NCBI GenBank assembly: GCA_035772735.1
Contig: JASDFA010000006.1
Span: 11,426,001 to 11,490,000 of the forward strand
Direction: 5' to 3'
Length of the DNA stretch: 64,000 nucleotides
DNA from: Datura wrightii
Lineage: Eukaryota > Streptophyta > Magnoliopsida > Solanales > Solanaceae
The notes under the pieces are model-generated. The model was not told where the DNA came from. It ran no database searches and saw only the letters and a program-made list of their open reading frames with translations. Of the stretch, positions 35,411 to 46,576 are shown one piece after another. The number at the start of each line of letters is the position of its first letter. Position 1 is the stretch's first letter. The position numbers and the translations under genes are program-made.

Positions 35411-36960
35411 TGTAACACTCCGTAAATTTGAATTAGGTTCGAATTCATTAAATTCATTGGCTTAGATTTGAATCATGATAAATTTTGTGTGTACTGGTGT
35501 TAAAGTTGATATTTGAGTGTGTTTAAGTGTATAAAAATTGGAGTTGAAAAGATTTAAACAGATTCTAAATTTAACTTGAAGTGTGAACAGAAATTCGTGA
35601 AATAAGTTGGACAGCTTTTAGGATATGACCTCAAGCAAATGTAATACAAAATAGATATAGCAAATGGGAAAATCCAAAACATGAAAGTTGTTGCTCTTTG
35701 AAATACCTTTACGATCATATAAAATGAAGGTTAAATAGAGCTTTATATACCGATTTATAATCATTTTACTAAAAATGTGTAAAAATAAAAAATTTTAATT
35801 TGGGTAGAATTTGGTTCTAAAGCCCAAGCATTTATGATAACCTATAACTATATCCTAAAAACGTCTTGTGTGAGGGTTTTTCAATCAGAAACTGCTCTCC
35901 TATCTCTAAGGTGAGTGTTTTACCAAAAACTGAGCATTTAGAAATTCGTCTAAGTGTTTGAGGAATGGGGTAGCACAAACCAAGGCCCATCACACAAGAT
36001 GACCTCACGATGGACCACACAGTGCTAATCCAGGTCCTTCGCGATGGCCTTCTTGACGCATGGTCCGTCTGTTTTCCTAGTTAATATTGGACTGTGTTCT
36101 GTAAATATGACCTTAGCTTGGGAGTTTTGTTTCATTACATTTTGGATAACTTTTTGGGTGAGAAAATACCGTAAGGCTTCTCTCAAACACCTAAGATGAA
36201 TATATGCTCAATCTCGTTAATTATAACATCGATTTTACCGTGAATTAATGCACAAATCCTCATTCTAATCCGTAGATCCTAGGAGTTTGATTTGAGATCA
36301 GTGAAGAAGGATTCCTGGGCATTCTTTGTGAGAGCTATCGATGAACGTTGTTAAGAACATTTAGAGCATTTAGTAAGATTTGAGTTATATCTACTTTTTA
36401 AGTATGTCTATTTCTGAGAACTTTCTTTCAGAATATATCTGCTTTGTACATATGTCTATTTTGAAAACTTTCTTTTGAAGTATATTGATTTTCACATATC
36501 ATTTAAATTTGTATGTTATGTTAGATAGCAGAGAATAGCAGGTACTTACAAATTATTCAGACTAGGAGTACTTGCTGCTTTCAAGTTGTTGGTGAGCCCA
36601 CATCCTTGTTCATGGAATTTCATTGAGTCATTTTTTATTTTTTATTAGTTTCAGGTTGTGTCCTCAGTTAGCTTGTATAATCTTAAAAGCTCCGTAGACA
36701 AGTGTAATGTTATGGGTAGAGTTTGTTAAAGTCATTTGTTGACTTGTATTTATATTTTTTCATGCTTAATGAAAATATGCAAATTATTATTGTCCACATC
36801 TCTTGCATATTTTTATTAAACATTGTTACAGCTTGAAAAATGGGCATAACTGTATTAAATAATAAAATGAAGCAATTGTCATGAATATTCATATCTCTAT
36901 AAAGTGTTTTTAATGTGGTTTCGTGGTATCCAATGTCTATCATGTCAGGGTTAGATTTGT
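35411..36960 (+). repeat. probable decayed gypsy LTR-like sequence
   Basis: The start GTAACACTCCGTAAATTTG matches a common Ty3/gypsy LTR opening (TGTAACACCCCGTAAA). The GC-richer stretch at 35930-36080, with ACGATGGACC / GCGATGGCC / GCATGGTCCG motifs, resembles the variable inner part of such LTRs. No end, primer site or partner could be fixed, so both the right boundary and the class are tentative. Confidence 0.4.
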
Positions 36961-37195
36961 GGCCTGACAAAATTAAGCTAGAAAATAGTTTTTAGCGGTA
37001 GTCTCCTATGCTCAACAAACTATTCCAAAAAACAATCATACCAAGTCTAAACAATGTCTAATAATTTTGAGTTTAACTATTAAGTCTTTCAAAATAACAT
37101 CATCCTTCATCATTTTGAACTTGAACTAATTTTCTTTTACTTTCGATATATATCCTACACACATGTTTAACAACAATATATATATGGTTTTAAAT

Positions 37196-37960
37196 TATTT
37201 TTGTCAATTGACACGGAATGCACGTGTGGCGCACTAGATACACGTGAGATGCACGCAAAAACTAATTTTACTGAATATACTTATAACTTTTTATTAAAAT
37301 TTAAATTCAGCCCACCAATTTTATTGAATCGTCCCTAAATATAATATTATCACAAAATCTAAAAGAATTTTTTATCATCTCATTATAGCCTAGCAGTATC
37401 AATAGAACTCATAGCTTCCACACAATAAGTATGATTTCTTCCACAAAAAACTTGATTTTTTCAAGACCCACTAATCCAATAAAACTTTCCCCTCTAACGG
37501 AACCAACTGAAATGCATCTTGAATGACCTCCAATCTTAGAGTGAAAGAAGTCTAAGTTCAATTCTGCCTTATGGGAAGGTTATTAAATATTAAGATATAT
37601 TTATTAAAAAATCTGAAATCTTTTTTAACGATATTTTTAATCCAATTACATAAGGGAGATGATCGAGAAAAGAGGTAGTGAAAATCAAACTCATACTCAT
37701 TGTGCGAAAGTTAAGACTTATGTTGATATTGATAGACTATAATTAGATGACCAAAACTTCTTTTACATTTTTGTGATTATATTATATTCGACGGTAGCTC
37801 AATAAAATTGGTGGTCTAAAGTTAAATCTTAATAAGAGGTCTCAAGTACATTTAATAAAATTAGCTTCTACGTGCATCACACGTGTATTTAATGGTCTAC
37901 ACGTGCATCTTGTGCATTATACGTGCATCCCATGTCAATTACTAAAAATATTTTAAAATC
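37196..37960. repeat. inverted-repeat element with G-box-rich arms
   Basis: An arm at about 37196-37330 is repeated in inverted, imperfect form at about 37790-37960. Shared features are CACGTG-containing runs, a T/A-rich spacer and a CCACCAATTTTATTGA block. CACGTG occurs at 37221, 37241, 37880 and 37900. Between the arms lies a fragment of receptor-kinase coding sequence (37467-37585). The arms recur in direct orientation at 38955-39140. I cannot name the family; a gene-capturing TIR element is one reading. Confidence 0.55.
37467..37585 (-). pseudogene. fragment of a G-type lectin receptor kinase exon
   Basis: This aligns by eye with the first exon of the receptor kinase gene (about 57196-57350) in the same orientation. 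Shared blocks are CCAATAAA..CTT..CCCCT, CTGAA-TGCATCTTGAATG, CTCCAA-CTTA-AGT-AAAG and CAATTCTGC. About 45 bp of the gene sequence is missing in the middle. The fragment corresponds to the S-locus-glycoprotein-like part of the extracellular region. It has no open frame of note and is non-functional. Confidence 0.75.
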
Positions 37961-38049
37961 ACCACTTAAAAATAATACCAGATATATCTATAATGTCTAT
38001 GAGTAGAGAATCATGGAGTGAAGAGCGGAGAACCTTAATTGTTCTAAGC

Positions 38050-38102
38050 CCCATTTGTCCAATAAACCTTTCCCCTTCCGACGAATAACCAACTGAAATG
38101 CA
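38050..38102 (-). pseudogene. second, shorter receptor-kinase exon fragment
   Basis: The block with TGTCCAATAAACC, CCCCTTCCGACGAATAA and CAACTGAAATGC matches ~57203-57260 of the kinase gene and overlaps the part captured at 37467-37525. It lies in the DNA just right of the inverted-repeat element, at the start of the duplicated segment 38050-38940. In places it is closer to the gene than the first fragment is (CGACGAATAA is kept). Confidence 0.7.
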
Positions 38103-38940
38103 AAAAGGGCCAAAAAAAATCATAGACCAATTATTTAATTATTTGTATTTTATTAGTCTAAAAGTTACTATTATTTTCTCCGTCTTAATTTATGTGATGT
38201 GATTTGATTGGACACGGAGTTTAAGAAATATAGAAAGACTTTTGAAACTTGTGGTCTAAAACAAGTCATAGTTATTTGTGTGGCTGTAAATCATATCATT
38301 AAGGGTGAAATGATTATTTTAAAATTAAATTATCACTAAATATAGAAACGTGTCATTCTTTTTGGGACTGACTAAAAAGAAAAGTGTGTCACATAAATTG
38401 GGACAAAAAAAGTAATTAATAAATTAATATTTTTATCTTTTAAAAAATAGAAACGGAGAAAGGAACAAAAAAATTTAAAAAAGAAGAAGAAGAAGAAAAG
38501 ATAAACTAATTTAAAAAGAAAAAATGAAAAAAAAAATAAAAAATAGAAAAAATAGAAAATAAATAATAATGGAGTAGCAAATGACATCTATAATAAAGAA
38601 TAAGGAGACAAAAAGATAAAAATAATAAATAAGAAAAAGACAACAGTAATAAATGAAAGAATTAAAAAAAAAGAAAGAGGATAAATAAATAAAAATAATT
38701 AAAAAAAAATAATAATAAACGAAAGGAAAAAAAGGAGTCTTTCCAACGTTCAAACTAAGAGGGCATTCTGTAAATCGTTTGGGTCAAATGAATATTGACA
38801 AAATTAGTATGGGAGGGAGAAATTAGGGTAATTAGTTTGATTTTATGGAGCCTTTTGTGTATTTTTTCTTTATTAATATTAGTTAATGTCTTATCTCTGC
38901 CAAACGAAATTCTAGAATAGTAGTAATTAGTAAATGAACC
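38103..38940. repeat. segmental duplication, copy 1 (MITE-containing)
   Basis: The left part (AAAAAAATCATAGACCAATTA and on) and the right part (GGAGTCTTTCCAACGTTC to about 38940) match 39165-39815 in direct order. The core is a purine-rich A/G tract with AAGAAGAAG and AATAATAAA runs, giving only low-complexity ORFs on the minus strand. The MITE at 38174-38412 is present here and absent from the other copy. Confidence 0.75.
38174..38412. mobile_element. Stowaway-like MITE common in Solanaceae
   Basis: The ends are inverted: TTTTCTCCGTCTTAATTTATG on the left (after TA at 38172) and CACATAAATTGGGACAAAAA on the right (before TA). The interior follows a widespread plant MITE: ACACGGAGTTTAAGAAA, TTTTGAAACTTGTGGTCTAA, AAGGGTGAAATGATTATT, then GTCATTCTTTTTGGGACTGA. 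About 240 bp, noncoding. The related segment at 39165-39260 lacks it, which marks it as a later insertion. Confidence 0.8.
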
Positions 38941-38954
38941 AGATAAAGTCTATT

Positions 38955-39815
38955 ATAGAGACATGTGTGCATGGAATACACGTGCAGCACAAGGGATACA
39001 CACGTGGTGCACTAGATATACGTATGATACACAAAATAAACTAGTTTTATTGAATATACTTGAGTCCTCTTATTAGATTTTGTCTTTGAGCCACCAATTT
39101 TGATGAGCCGCTCATGATAGAATATTATCACGAAAATAAAAAAAGTTTTGAAATGAAGGCCTTCAAACTGAAAGGCAACAAAGAAAAAAAAATAATAGTC
39201 TAATTATTTATATTTTATTAATTAAAAAATTATTAATTAATATTTTTATTTAAAAAATTAGAGAAAAAGAAAAAAAATATTTTTAAAAAAATAAACTAGT
39301 AAGAAAAAAAAAAGGAAAAAAATTAATAGAAAAAAATGGGGAGAAAAGAAGAAAATAAGAAAAATAGAAAACAAGATATGACGAAGTTAACAAATGACAT
39401 TTATAATAAAGGATAAAAATAATAAATAAAAAAAAACGTAATAAATGAAAGAATTAGAAAAATAGAAGAAGAAAAAGGACAAAAGGATAAAAATAATAAT
39501 TAAAAAAAAGTAAACGAAAGAATTAGAAAAAAAGAAGAAGAAAGAGGATAAAAAGATAAAAATAATAAATGAAAAAAAAAAGCAAAAGTAATAAACAAAA
39601 GGACAAAGAAGAAGAAGAAATGAATCTTTCCAATGTGCAAACTAAGGGGGCATTCTAGTAAATATTTTAGGTCAAATTGGTATTGACAAAACTAGTAAAA
39701 GAGTGCGCAAATTAGGTAATTAATTTATTTTTATGGAGTATTTTGTGTAATTTTTCTTTCTTTAAATTAATATCTCATCTCTGCCAAAAGAAATTCATGA
39801 ATAATAGTAACCAGA
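38955..39815. repeat. G-box-rich arm (third copy) plus segmental duplication copy 2
   Basis: Positions 38955-39140 repeat the left arm at 37196-37330 in direct orientation (CACGTG at 38979 and 39001, then ACTAGTTTTATTGAATATAC and GCCACCAATTTTGATGA). Positions 39165-39815 repeat 38103-38940 without the MITE; landmarks are AATCTTTCCAATGTGCAAAC, GGGGGCATTCTAGTAAAT and ATCTCTGCCAAA. The two units lie in tandem. No gene. Confidence 0.7.
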
Positions 39816-40189
39816 ACAAATCTTTATCTGGTTATCGGTTCACCCATTAAAAAAATGGTCAAATCGATAACCGAATCAATGACCCAATAACTTGAACCAG
39901 TAAACTGATAATCAAACTGTTAAACGAATAACCCGAATTATTAATCCAATAACTTAATTATCTGTTTAGGTTATTGGTTTAACCATTAATTTGCACAGCC
40001 CTACACTCCACGACTCGTGAAGTCACATCACGGGTCACTGAATGACTCGTCCTATGACCTGATACAGTATTTTCTGTTTTCTCCTCTTGAAACCTTGGGT
40101 CTGATCTTAGGGACTTTCGGGGTATTACATATGCTCACTCAATTTATGCTTCAATTGTTGAATCTTGCAGGTCACTTTTAAGGAAGTTA

Positions 40190-40345
40190 GGGAATCCTTC
40201 TCTGCAAAATAGCTTTCGTCAGGCAAACAAAGTAGTAGATATTTTGGCAAGAAAAGGTTCCAAGCTAACAAGTATCGATCAGACCAATATCATATTCACT
40301 CTGTTACCACTACTCAAAAAACAAATCAAGGTAGACAAAGACGAA
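40190..40345 (+). pseudogene. RNase H-like (non-LTR element type) fragment
   Basis: One plus-strand frame reads LQNSFRQANKVVDILARKGS. This resembles the end of the RNase H domain of plant LINEs and related proteins (family pattern H-x-x-R-E-A-N-K-V-A-D-x-L-A-K-x-G). It is too short to place further and lies among repeats. The match rests on this single motif. Confidence 0.5.
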
Positions 40346-40429
40346 GAAATAGCTATTATATTATACCCGTAAAGCTCAAAGATCGGATCAGGAAATTGAA
40401 ATGGGAAAATTGTGGAATTGATGTTGCAG

Positions 40430-40870
40430 GCACAGGATGAGTCATGGGATGACTCGTGAGGAGACCCCACGAGTCGTCAAATGACTCGTGGGCAGGCCTG
40501 GAATAAAGAAAGAATCGAGGTTCCCACGAGGGAGAGAATGACTCGTGGTTAGTCACCACGAGTCGTCATGTCACTCGTGGGGTGATGTTGGAATTAAGTT
40601 GGAAGAATAATCAGTGTACCTAACGGATGGGACCCCACGAGTCGTAGCCAGTCCCAACGACTCGTGAGGTGAGTCATGAGCAAGCATGATGGTTTATCAT
40701 GAATGGTAAGGCAGTGTACTTGACGGGAGGTGGGGACGAGTCGTTTAGTCATCCATTACGAGCAACAGTAGGCATGTCATCCAGTATACTTGACGAGCAA
40801 CCTAACGGATCGTTGGCCCTGGTAACGAGTCGTCAGGTCACCCGTTAGGGTCACCTGGCAGTTAATTTCT
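40430..40870. repeat. cluster of ACGASTCGT near-palindromes
   Basis: More than ten copies of ACGAGTCGT, ACGACTCGT, GACTCGTGG or close variants are spaced irregularly over ~440 bp. A few more lie at 40017-40060. They occur in both orientations and so can fold into short hairpins. They are probably part of an LTR. Confidence 0.7.
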
Positions 40871-41115
40871 GCGAAATAGTAAGGGCCTTCTCGTAATTTT
40901 TTAAGTTCCTAAGACCTATACTACGTCGTTTAAGGCTCGTTTTAGTGGATTTTAAGCAGGGGGAACTTATTTTAAGTCATTCTTCCTATGCATGCAAGTT
41001 TGAAGGTTTGAAGAGAGGATTCAAGGCAAAATCTCAAGGTTTCCATTGGAATCTCAGCTTGGGCAACTAGAGGGTGTTAGAATTCACTATTTCCAGGTAT
41101 GTAAAGCTATGAGTG

Positions 41116-43255
41116 TGTCATGCCCCACCTTGGGAGGCATGACCGGCACCTAGTGCCACACTGAGTCTGAACTAGCCTAACTGGACTGGCGCACTACAGG
41201 TGCACATTGACACTCAATTCAAGAAACCAACGAGCTATATCTCGGCTGTAAATACAGCCCCTGGCCGACAAGGCCATCTGTAAAAGAAGACAGCTAACCA
41301 GAACAACACAATAATAGGGATCCTATGCGGGCCGACGAGACCATCATGCCATCTAGTTATAACTGAAACGTAAATTAGGCGCTAAACTACGCTATGGATG
41401 ACAAGGCAGCTATCTAACAGCTAAACAAGGCCCCACACGGCCATCACAGGAAATAAAGCACGCATGGGCCCCACACAACCAATAGAAAACTAACCACAGG
41501 GAATATACAACAGTCTGCAAGCCTCTAAGAATGATATGATGGTCGGGATAGGGCCCCGACCTATCCAAAACTGTACACCAAAAGTAAACCTCGTCTAACT
41601 TTCAACTCCAGAGAGAAGGAGCTAAATAAACTGCTGACCTCAGCCGAAGGCTAGGAACGTCCTAAACCGCGTCTATCTACACCTGCAGGCAAGTAATGCA
41701 GCGTCCAGGTGGGCGTCAGTACAATATGTACCGAATATATAAGGCAGAAAGGTAGTAACTGACTGAAAGTTGGTAAATCTATAATAATTTAAAAGAGAGA
41801 GTAAGAATTTAACCTACAATACCTGTACCATTTGAATTATCTAAACAACAAGTCTATATATGCAAACAAGAACCTAACCAGGCCCCCATAAGCCTGGAAG
41901 GTATAAACAACATAGAAAAGCCTACCTGGGCCCCCATAAGCTCCGACAAGTACAAACAAGATCCCCCTCACCTACCTGACCACCAAGGACTTTTGCATAA
42001 ACTATAACTCGGGGTGGCCTCGTGGCCTCAATCTAATGAAACTCAGTACGACCCTTACAGCCTCAGTAAATGAAACTCAGTACGGTCCTTACAACCTCAA
42101 TAAATGGGACTCAATACGGCCCTTACAGCCTCAGTAAATGAAACTCAATACGGCCCTAACAGCCTCAGTAAATGGAACTCATTATAGCCCTTACAGCTTC
42201 AGTAAATGGAACTCAATAGGACCCTTACAGCCTCAGTAAATGGAACTCAATACGGCCCTTACAGCCTCAATAAACGGAACTCAATACGGCCCTTACAGCC
42301 TCCGTAAATGGAATGACAGCTAACTACTCAACTTTGGGGGAAGAACATTCTAGCTAGACTAACTCCCACAAGAATTATTAGTTCATCGCTATAGGCTCAA
42401 TTCAGTTTACAAAAGCTGACGCCAATAGGTTTACTCAAAAGTACTGTAGACATATAAGTCGCATTAACTTTACGACGAATATAACTTGCCGAAAGGATAG
42501 CCTTACATACCTCAAGTGCCGACTTCCTATTTAACCGGCGAGTTCCAGTCTGTACTTGATAGCCCTTTGCAACTGTAATCGTATTACTAGGAGAATAAGA
42601 TTAGTTTCAGTACTAAATACGGCGAAAACGATAACTTTTATTATTGAATCAACTATACTTCAACTTGACAAAACACGATCGAAAACGTATAATTTTTTGA
42701 GAGTTCAGAAGGGAGAAATGCTTACTTGAAGCTTGTGATCATATAGAAATTAGTTTGGAGCAATTCCAACAACTTTAGCTCGGCGAGGTTACAATTTTCC
42801 GGGCGAATTTCATGAAAATAACTCTGTAGTAATGCTCTCTATAGGATTATAAGTCAGTATCTGAAGTTGATCGAAATTTGGATGGCGTTTCGTAGTGTAA
42901 ACGGGCGAAAATTTCTTAATTTCTTCATGCCCTCTTCTCACAGGTCGTAGCTCTTTCTTGGAAATGAAATGAATTTAAAACAAGGGACATTATATAAAGG
43001 TGATGCCGGTGGGCAGGGGGCGCCCCGCGCCTCTCAAGGCACTACAACATGCCCCGCATCACGCCCCTCAACGCGCCAAGGTGGCTGGCCCGCCGCGCTG
43101 GCCAAGGCACCAGTGTGCCGGCGCGTCGTGCTGGCCCATGCGGCCTGACCTCGTTCGACCCGACTTTTGAGGTTCTCTACACGCGTCGTACTTTCTTTAA
43201 CTATCTCAAATCCATACGTATGCTTACTAAACACCAACTTTTACGGGGTGTAACA
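41116..43255 (-). repeat. 3' LTR of gypsy element B
   Basis: It runs from TGTCATGCCCC to GGGGTGTAACA. Inside is the 34-bp minisatellite at 42026-42319. A GC-rich stretch at ~43010-43160 gives chance ORFs on both strands. It is followed by the polypurine tract at 43256. Confidence 0.93.
42026..42319. repeat. 34-bp minisatellite in the element B 3' LTR
   Basis: About eight head-to-tail units follow the pattern CCTCAGTAAATGGAACTCAA + TACGGCCCTTACAG, with a short partial unit (CCTCCGTAAATGGAATGACAG-like) at the end. Units differ from each other by one to five bases. The other LTR has about nine units. There are no spacers, so it is not a CRISPR array. Confidence 0.9.
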
Positions 43256-43268
43256 TCCTCCCCCTCTT
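43256..43268 (-). other. polypurine tract of element B
   Basis: The minus strand reads AAGAGGGGGAGGA directly next to the TGTTACACC start of the 3' LTR. Confidence 0.85.
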
Positions 43269-43531
43269 AGAAACATTCGTCCTCGAATATCTGCTTGATT
43301 TACAGGAGTTTAACTTTTTTAGGGCTATTATTCTGAAAAATTTTTAGCAGAGCCTCTCCTGTAATACGGACTAACTAAAAAATTCTGAACGCAGAAAAGT
43401 CCAATACAGGTATATTACAGGACACTATAACAACTCTTTAACAACAAAATGGCAGTCAATTGAATAATCTATCATGAGTATCATAAAATAACAACTGAAT
43501 CAACGAATCTACCTTAACCGCATATTCGGGA

Positions 43532-46500
43532 CTAATCCTGAAACAACTGAGGATATCTAGACCTCATGTCGTCCTCGGCTTCCCAAGTCATTTCGTCTCT
43601 ATTCTCATTTCTCCACAGTACTTTAACAGAAGCAACATCTTTGGTTCTCAGCCTACGAACTTGCCAATCTAATATGGCCATTGGTACCTCTTCATAAGAT
43701 AACTCCTCGGTAACCTGAACATCCTATATTGGCACAACTCGGGACGGATCCCCTATGCACTTCCGTAACATCGATACATGAAAGACCGGATGAACAAACT
43801 CTAATTCTGAAGGCAAATCTAACTCGGATGCCACCTAGCCTATTCTCCGGAGGATCTGGTATGGCCCAATAAACCTTGGGTTAAGTTTGCCTTTCTTGTC
43901 AAACCTCATTACACCCTTCATCAGCGATACCTTAAGGAATACCCAGTCGCCGACATTACATTCTAAGTCTCTTCGACGAACATCAGAATAGGACTTGTGA
44001 CGACTCTGGGCTATCAACAAGCATTCTCTGATAAGCTTTACATTTTCCTCTAATTGGTGGATCATACTGGCCCAATTAGTACTGATTCTCCCACCTCAAA
44101 CCAACCAACCGAGGACCTACAGTTTCGTCCATATAAAGCCTCGTATGGTGCCATCTGAAATGCCAAATGATAACTATTATTATAAGAAAACTCAATAAGG
44201 GGTAAATGTTCATCCTAGCTGCCCCCGAAATCTAGCTTGCACACCCGTAGCATATCCTCAAGCATCTGAATTGTACATTCTGCCTGCCCATCTGTTTGAG
44301 GATGAAATGCCGTGCTCAAATTCACTTGTGTTCCCAAACCTTTATGAAATGACTGCCAGAATCTAGTTGTAAATTGTGCTCCTCTATTTGAAATAATAGA
44401 CAATGGGACACCATGTAATCTTACTACCTCTCTAATGTACAACTCGGCATAGTCCTCGACTGAAAAAGTGGTCTTGACTGGTAGAAAATAAGCTGATTTT
44501 GTTAATTTATCAACAATCACCCAGATGGAATCAAATTTATGCCCGGTACGGGGTAGTCCTGTCACGACATCCATATTAACTGACTCCCACTTCCACATAG
44601 GTATAGCTATCTCCTGAGTTAGGCCGCTGGGTTTCTAATGTTCCGCTTTTACCAGTTGACAATTGGGACACTGCGCTACAAATTCAGCGGCACTCTTCTT
44701 CATTCGAGGCATCAATATATCTCTTTTATATCATGGTACATCTTCGTTGAACCTGGGTGAAGAAAATGACGAAAATAATGTACTTCTGCCATAATATGCT
44801 GACAGAGCTCTTGTACATCCAAAACGCAGAGGCGACCTCTGTACCTCAAAACTCCATCTCCGGCCACCTCAAAAACTGATACCTTACCTTGCTGAACTCT
44901 ATCTCTGAGCTGCGCTGAGTGAGAATCTTCATATCGCCGCTCTTTTACCTCCACTACCAGGGACGATACTGCTGTATTCTGAATTATAGCCCCACTATCC
45001 TCTGTACCAACTATCCGAACCGCTAAACTGGCTAGTCAGTGCAATTCTCAGGCCATTTCCCGCTGTTCTGGCCTCAGATATGCCAATCTACCTATAGATC
45101 GGTGGCTAAGAGCATCTGCCACAATATTAGCTTTCCCTGGATGATACAAGATATTCACATCATAATCTTTCAACTGAGCCTGATTATCCCTAAGTCCAAT
45201 GTGAGTTTTTCTAGTTGGATTTGCTCCCGCGCCGTCGTTCAATGAGAATGGATAAGAGGCTCATTCTAACCAACGGCTTTGTCGCAAATTTAACTCTTTC
45301 TGTGTGAAAATGTACTGAAGACTTTTATGGTCAGTAAAAATATCCACATGGACCCCATATAAGTAATGTCTCCATATCTTGAAGGCATGGACCACTGCAA
45401 CTAACTCCAGATCGTGGGTGGAATAACTCTTTTCATGTTTTCTCAACTGCCTCGAAGCATAAGCAATTACCTTACCATGTTGCATCAAAACACATCCTAA
45501 CCCCACACCCGACGCATCACAATACGCTGCATAACCCTCTGAACCTTCTAGCAAAGTTAATACTGGTGCTAAGGTCAATCTGTTTTTCAATTCCTGGAAA
45601 CTCTGCTCGCAAGCTTCGGTCCACTAAAACTTGGCTTCTTTTTAAGTCAATTTAGTCAACGGTGCTGACAGAGTAGAAAACCCTTCCACGAACCTTCTGT
45701 AATATTCGGCTAACCCCAAGAAACTGCGAACCTCTGTTGGAGTCGTAGGCCTAGGCATGTTTTCACTTCCTCAATTTTCTATGAGTCGACCTGAATACCA
45801 GCTTTTGATAGGATGTGGCCCAAGAACGCTACAAAATTTAACTAGAACTCACATTTAAAAAACTTTGCATACAATTGACGGTCACTGAGGATTTGGAGTA
45901 CTGTTCACAAATGACCTTTATGTTCTGTTTCTGAGCGGGAGTAGACCAAAATATCATCAATGAACACTATTACAAACAGATCCAAATACGGCCTGAAGAT
46001 ACTATTCATAAGGTCCATGAACACTGCTGGCATGTTATTCAAATCGAAGGACATAATGAGAAATTCAAAGTAGCCATACCTGATTCTGAAAGCTGTGTTT
46101 GGGATATCTTTCTCTCGAACTCGAACCTGGTGGTATCCGAAACTCAAATCAATTTTAGAAAAGTATTTCGCCCCTTGCGACTGGTCAAACAAATAATCTA
46201 TTCTCAGAAGAGGATATTTATTCTTAATAGTGACTTTATTCAATTGTCGGTAATCTATGCACATGCGTAGGGAACCATCTTTCTTTCTTACAAACAAAAC
46301 TGGCGCACCCCATGGTGACGTACTGGGTCTGATGAAACCTTTATCTAACAAATCTTTCAGCTGCTCTTTCAATTCTCTAAGCTCTGCAGGTGCCATTCTA
46401 TATGGGGGGGTAGATATCAGATGAGTATCTGGTAGCAAATCTATAAAGAAGTCTATTTCCCGCTCTGGGGGAATATCGGGAAGTTCATCCGAAAACACAT

Positions 46501-46560
46501 CTGGGAACTCATTAACAACTGAGATAGACTGGAAAGTCGGGGATTCTGCTTGCACATCCC
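43532..46560 (-). pseudogene. element B pol (RT, RNase H, integrase, chromodomain), broken
   Basis: The reverse transcriptase piece (45905-46555) has RMCIDYRQLNKVT and VIVFIDDILVYS, but a changed FDLNNMP where the family has FGLTNAP. RNase H pieces lie at 45261-45590 and 45048-45242. The integrase zinc-binding part lies at 44712-44954 and its catalytic core at 44215-44598 (VNMDVVTGLPRT ... AFHPQTDGQAE). The C-terminal part starts at 44065. A chromodomain-like end (VKVLWRNENRDEMTWEAEDD) closes at a TAG at 43532-43534. Frames are separated by stops and small indels, for example around 45600-45900 and before 43835. Not functional. Confidence 0.9.
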
Positions 46561-46576
46561 GAACCCTGACGATATG

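Larger units (their letters stand above)
40010..41115 (+). repeat. decayed LTR-like DNA, left part of an interrupted repeat
   Basis: TTTCGGGGTATTACA ending near 40129 looks like a gypsy LTR end. From about 40430 to 40870 the sequence is full of short near-palindromes ACGAGTCGT / ACGACTCGT. It is followed by typical LTR-like prose to 41115, where gypsy element B (41116-50439) has inserted. The continuation is at 50440. The family was not identified. Confidence 0.45.

Noticed and set aside
38372..38753. Phe/Leu/Tyr-rich minus-strand frames that look like membrane proteins
   Set aside because: They are translations of A/G-rich low-complexity DNA. The parallel copy at 39200-39600 does not conserve the frames.
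42026..42319. CRISPR-like regular repeats
   Set aside because: Units are contiguous with no unique spacers and lie in a retrotransposon LTR of a plant genome. It is a minisatellite.
43034..43270. Frames on both strands in a GC-rich patch (also at 50156-50502)
   Set aside because: The patch is part of both element B LTRs. The frames are products of local GC content.
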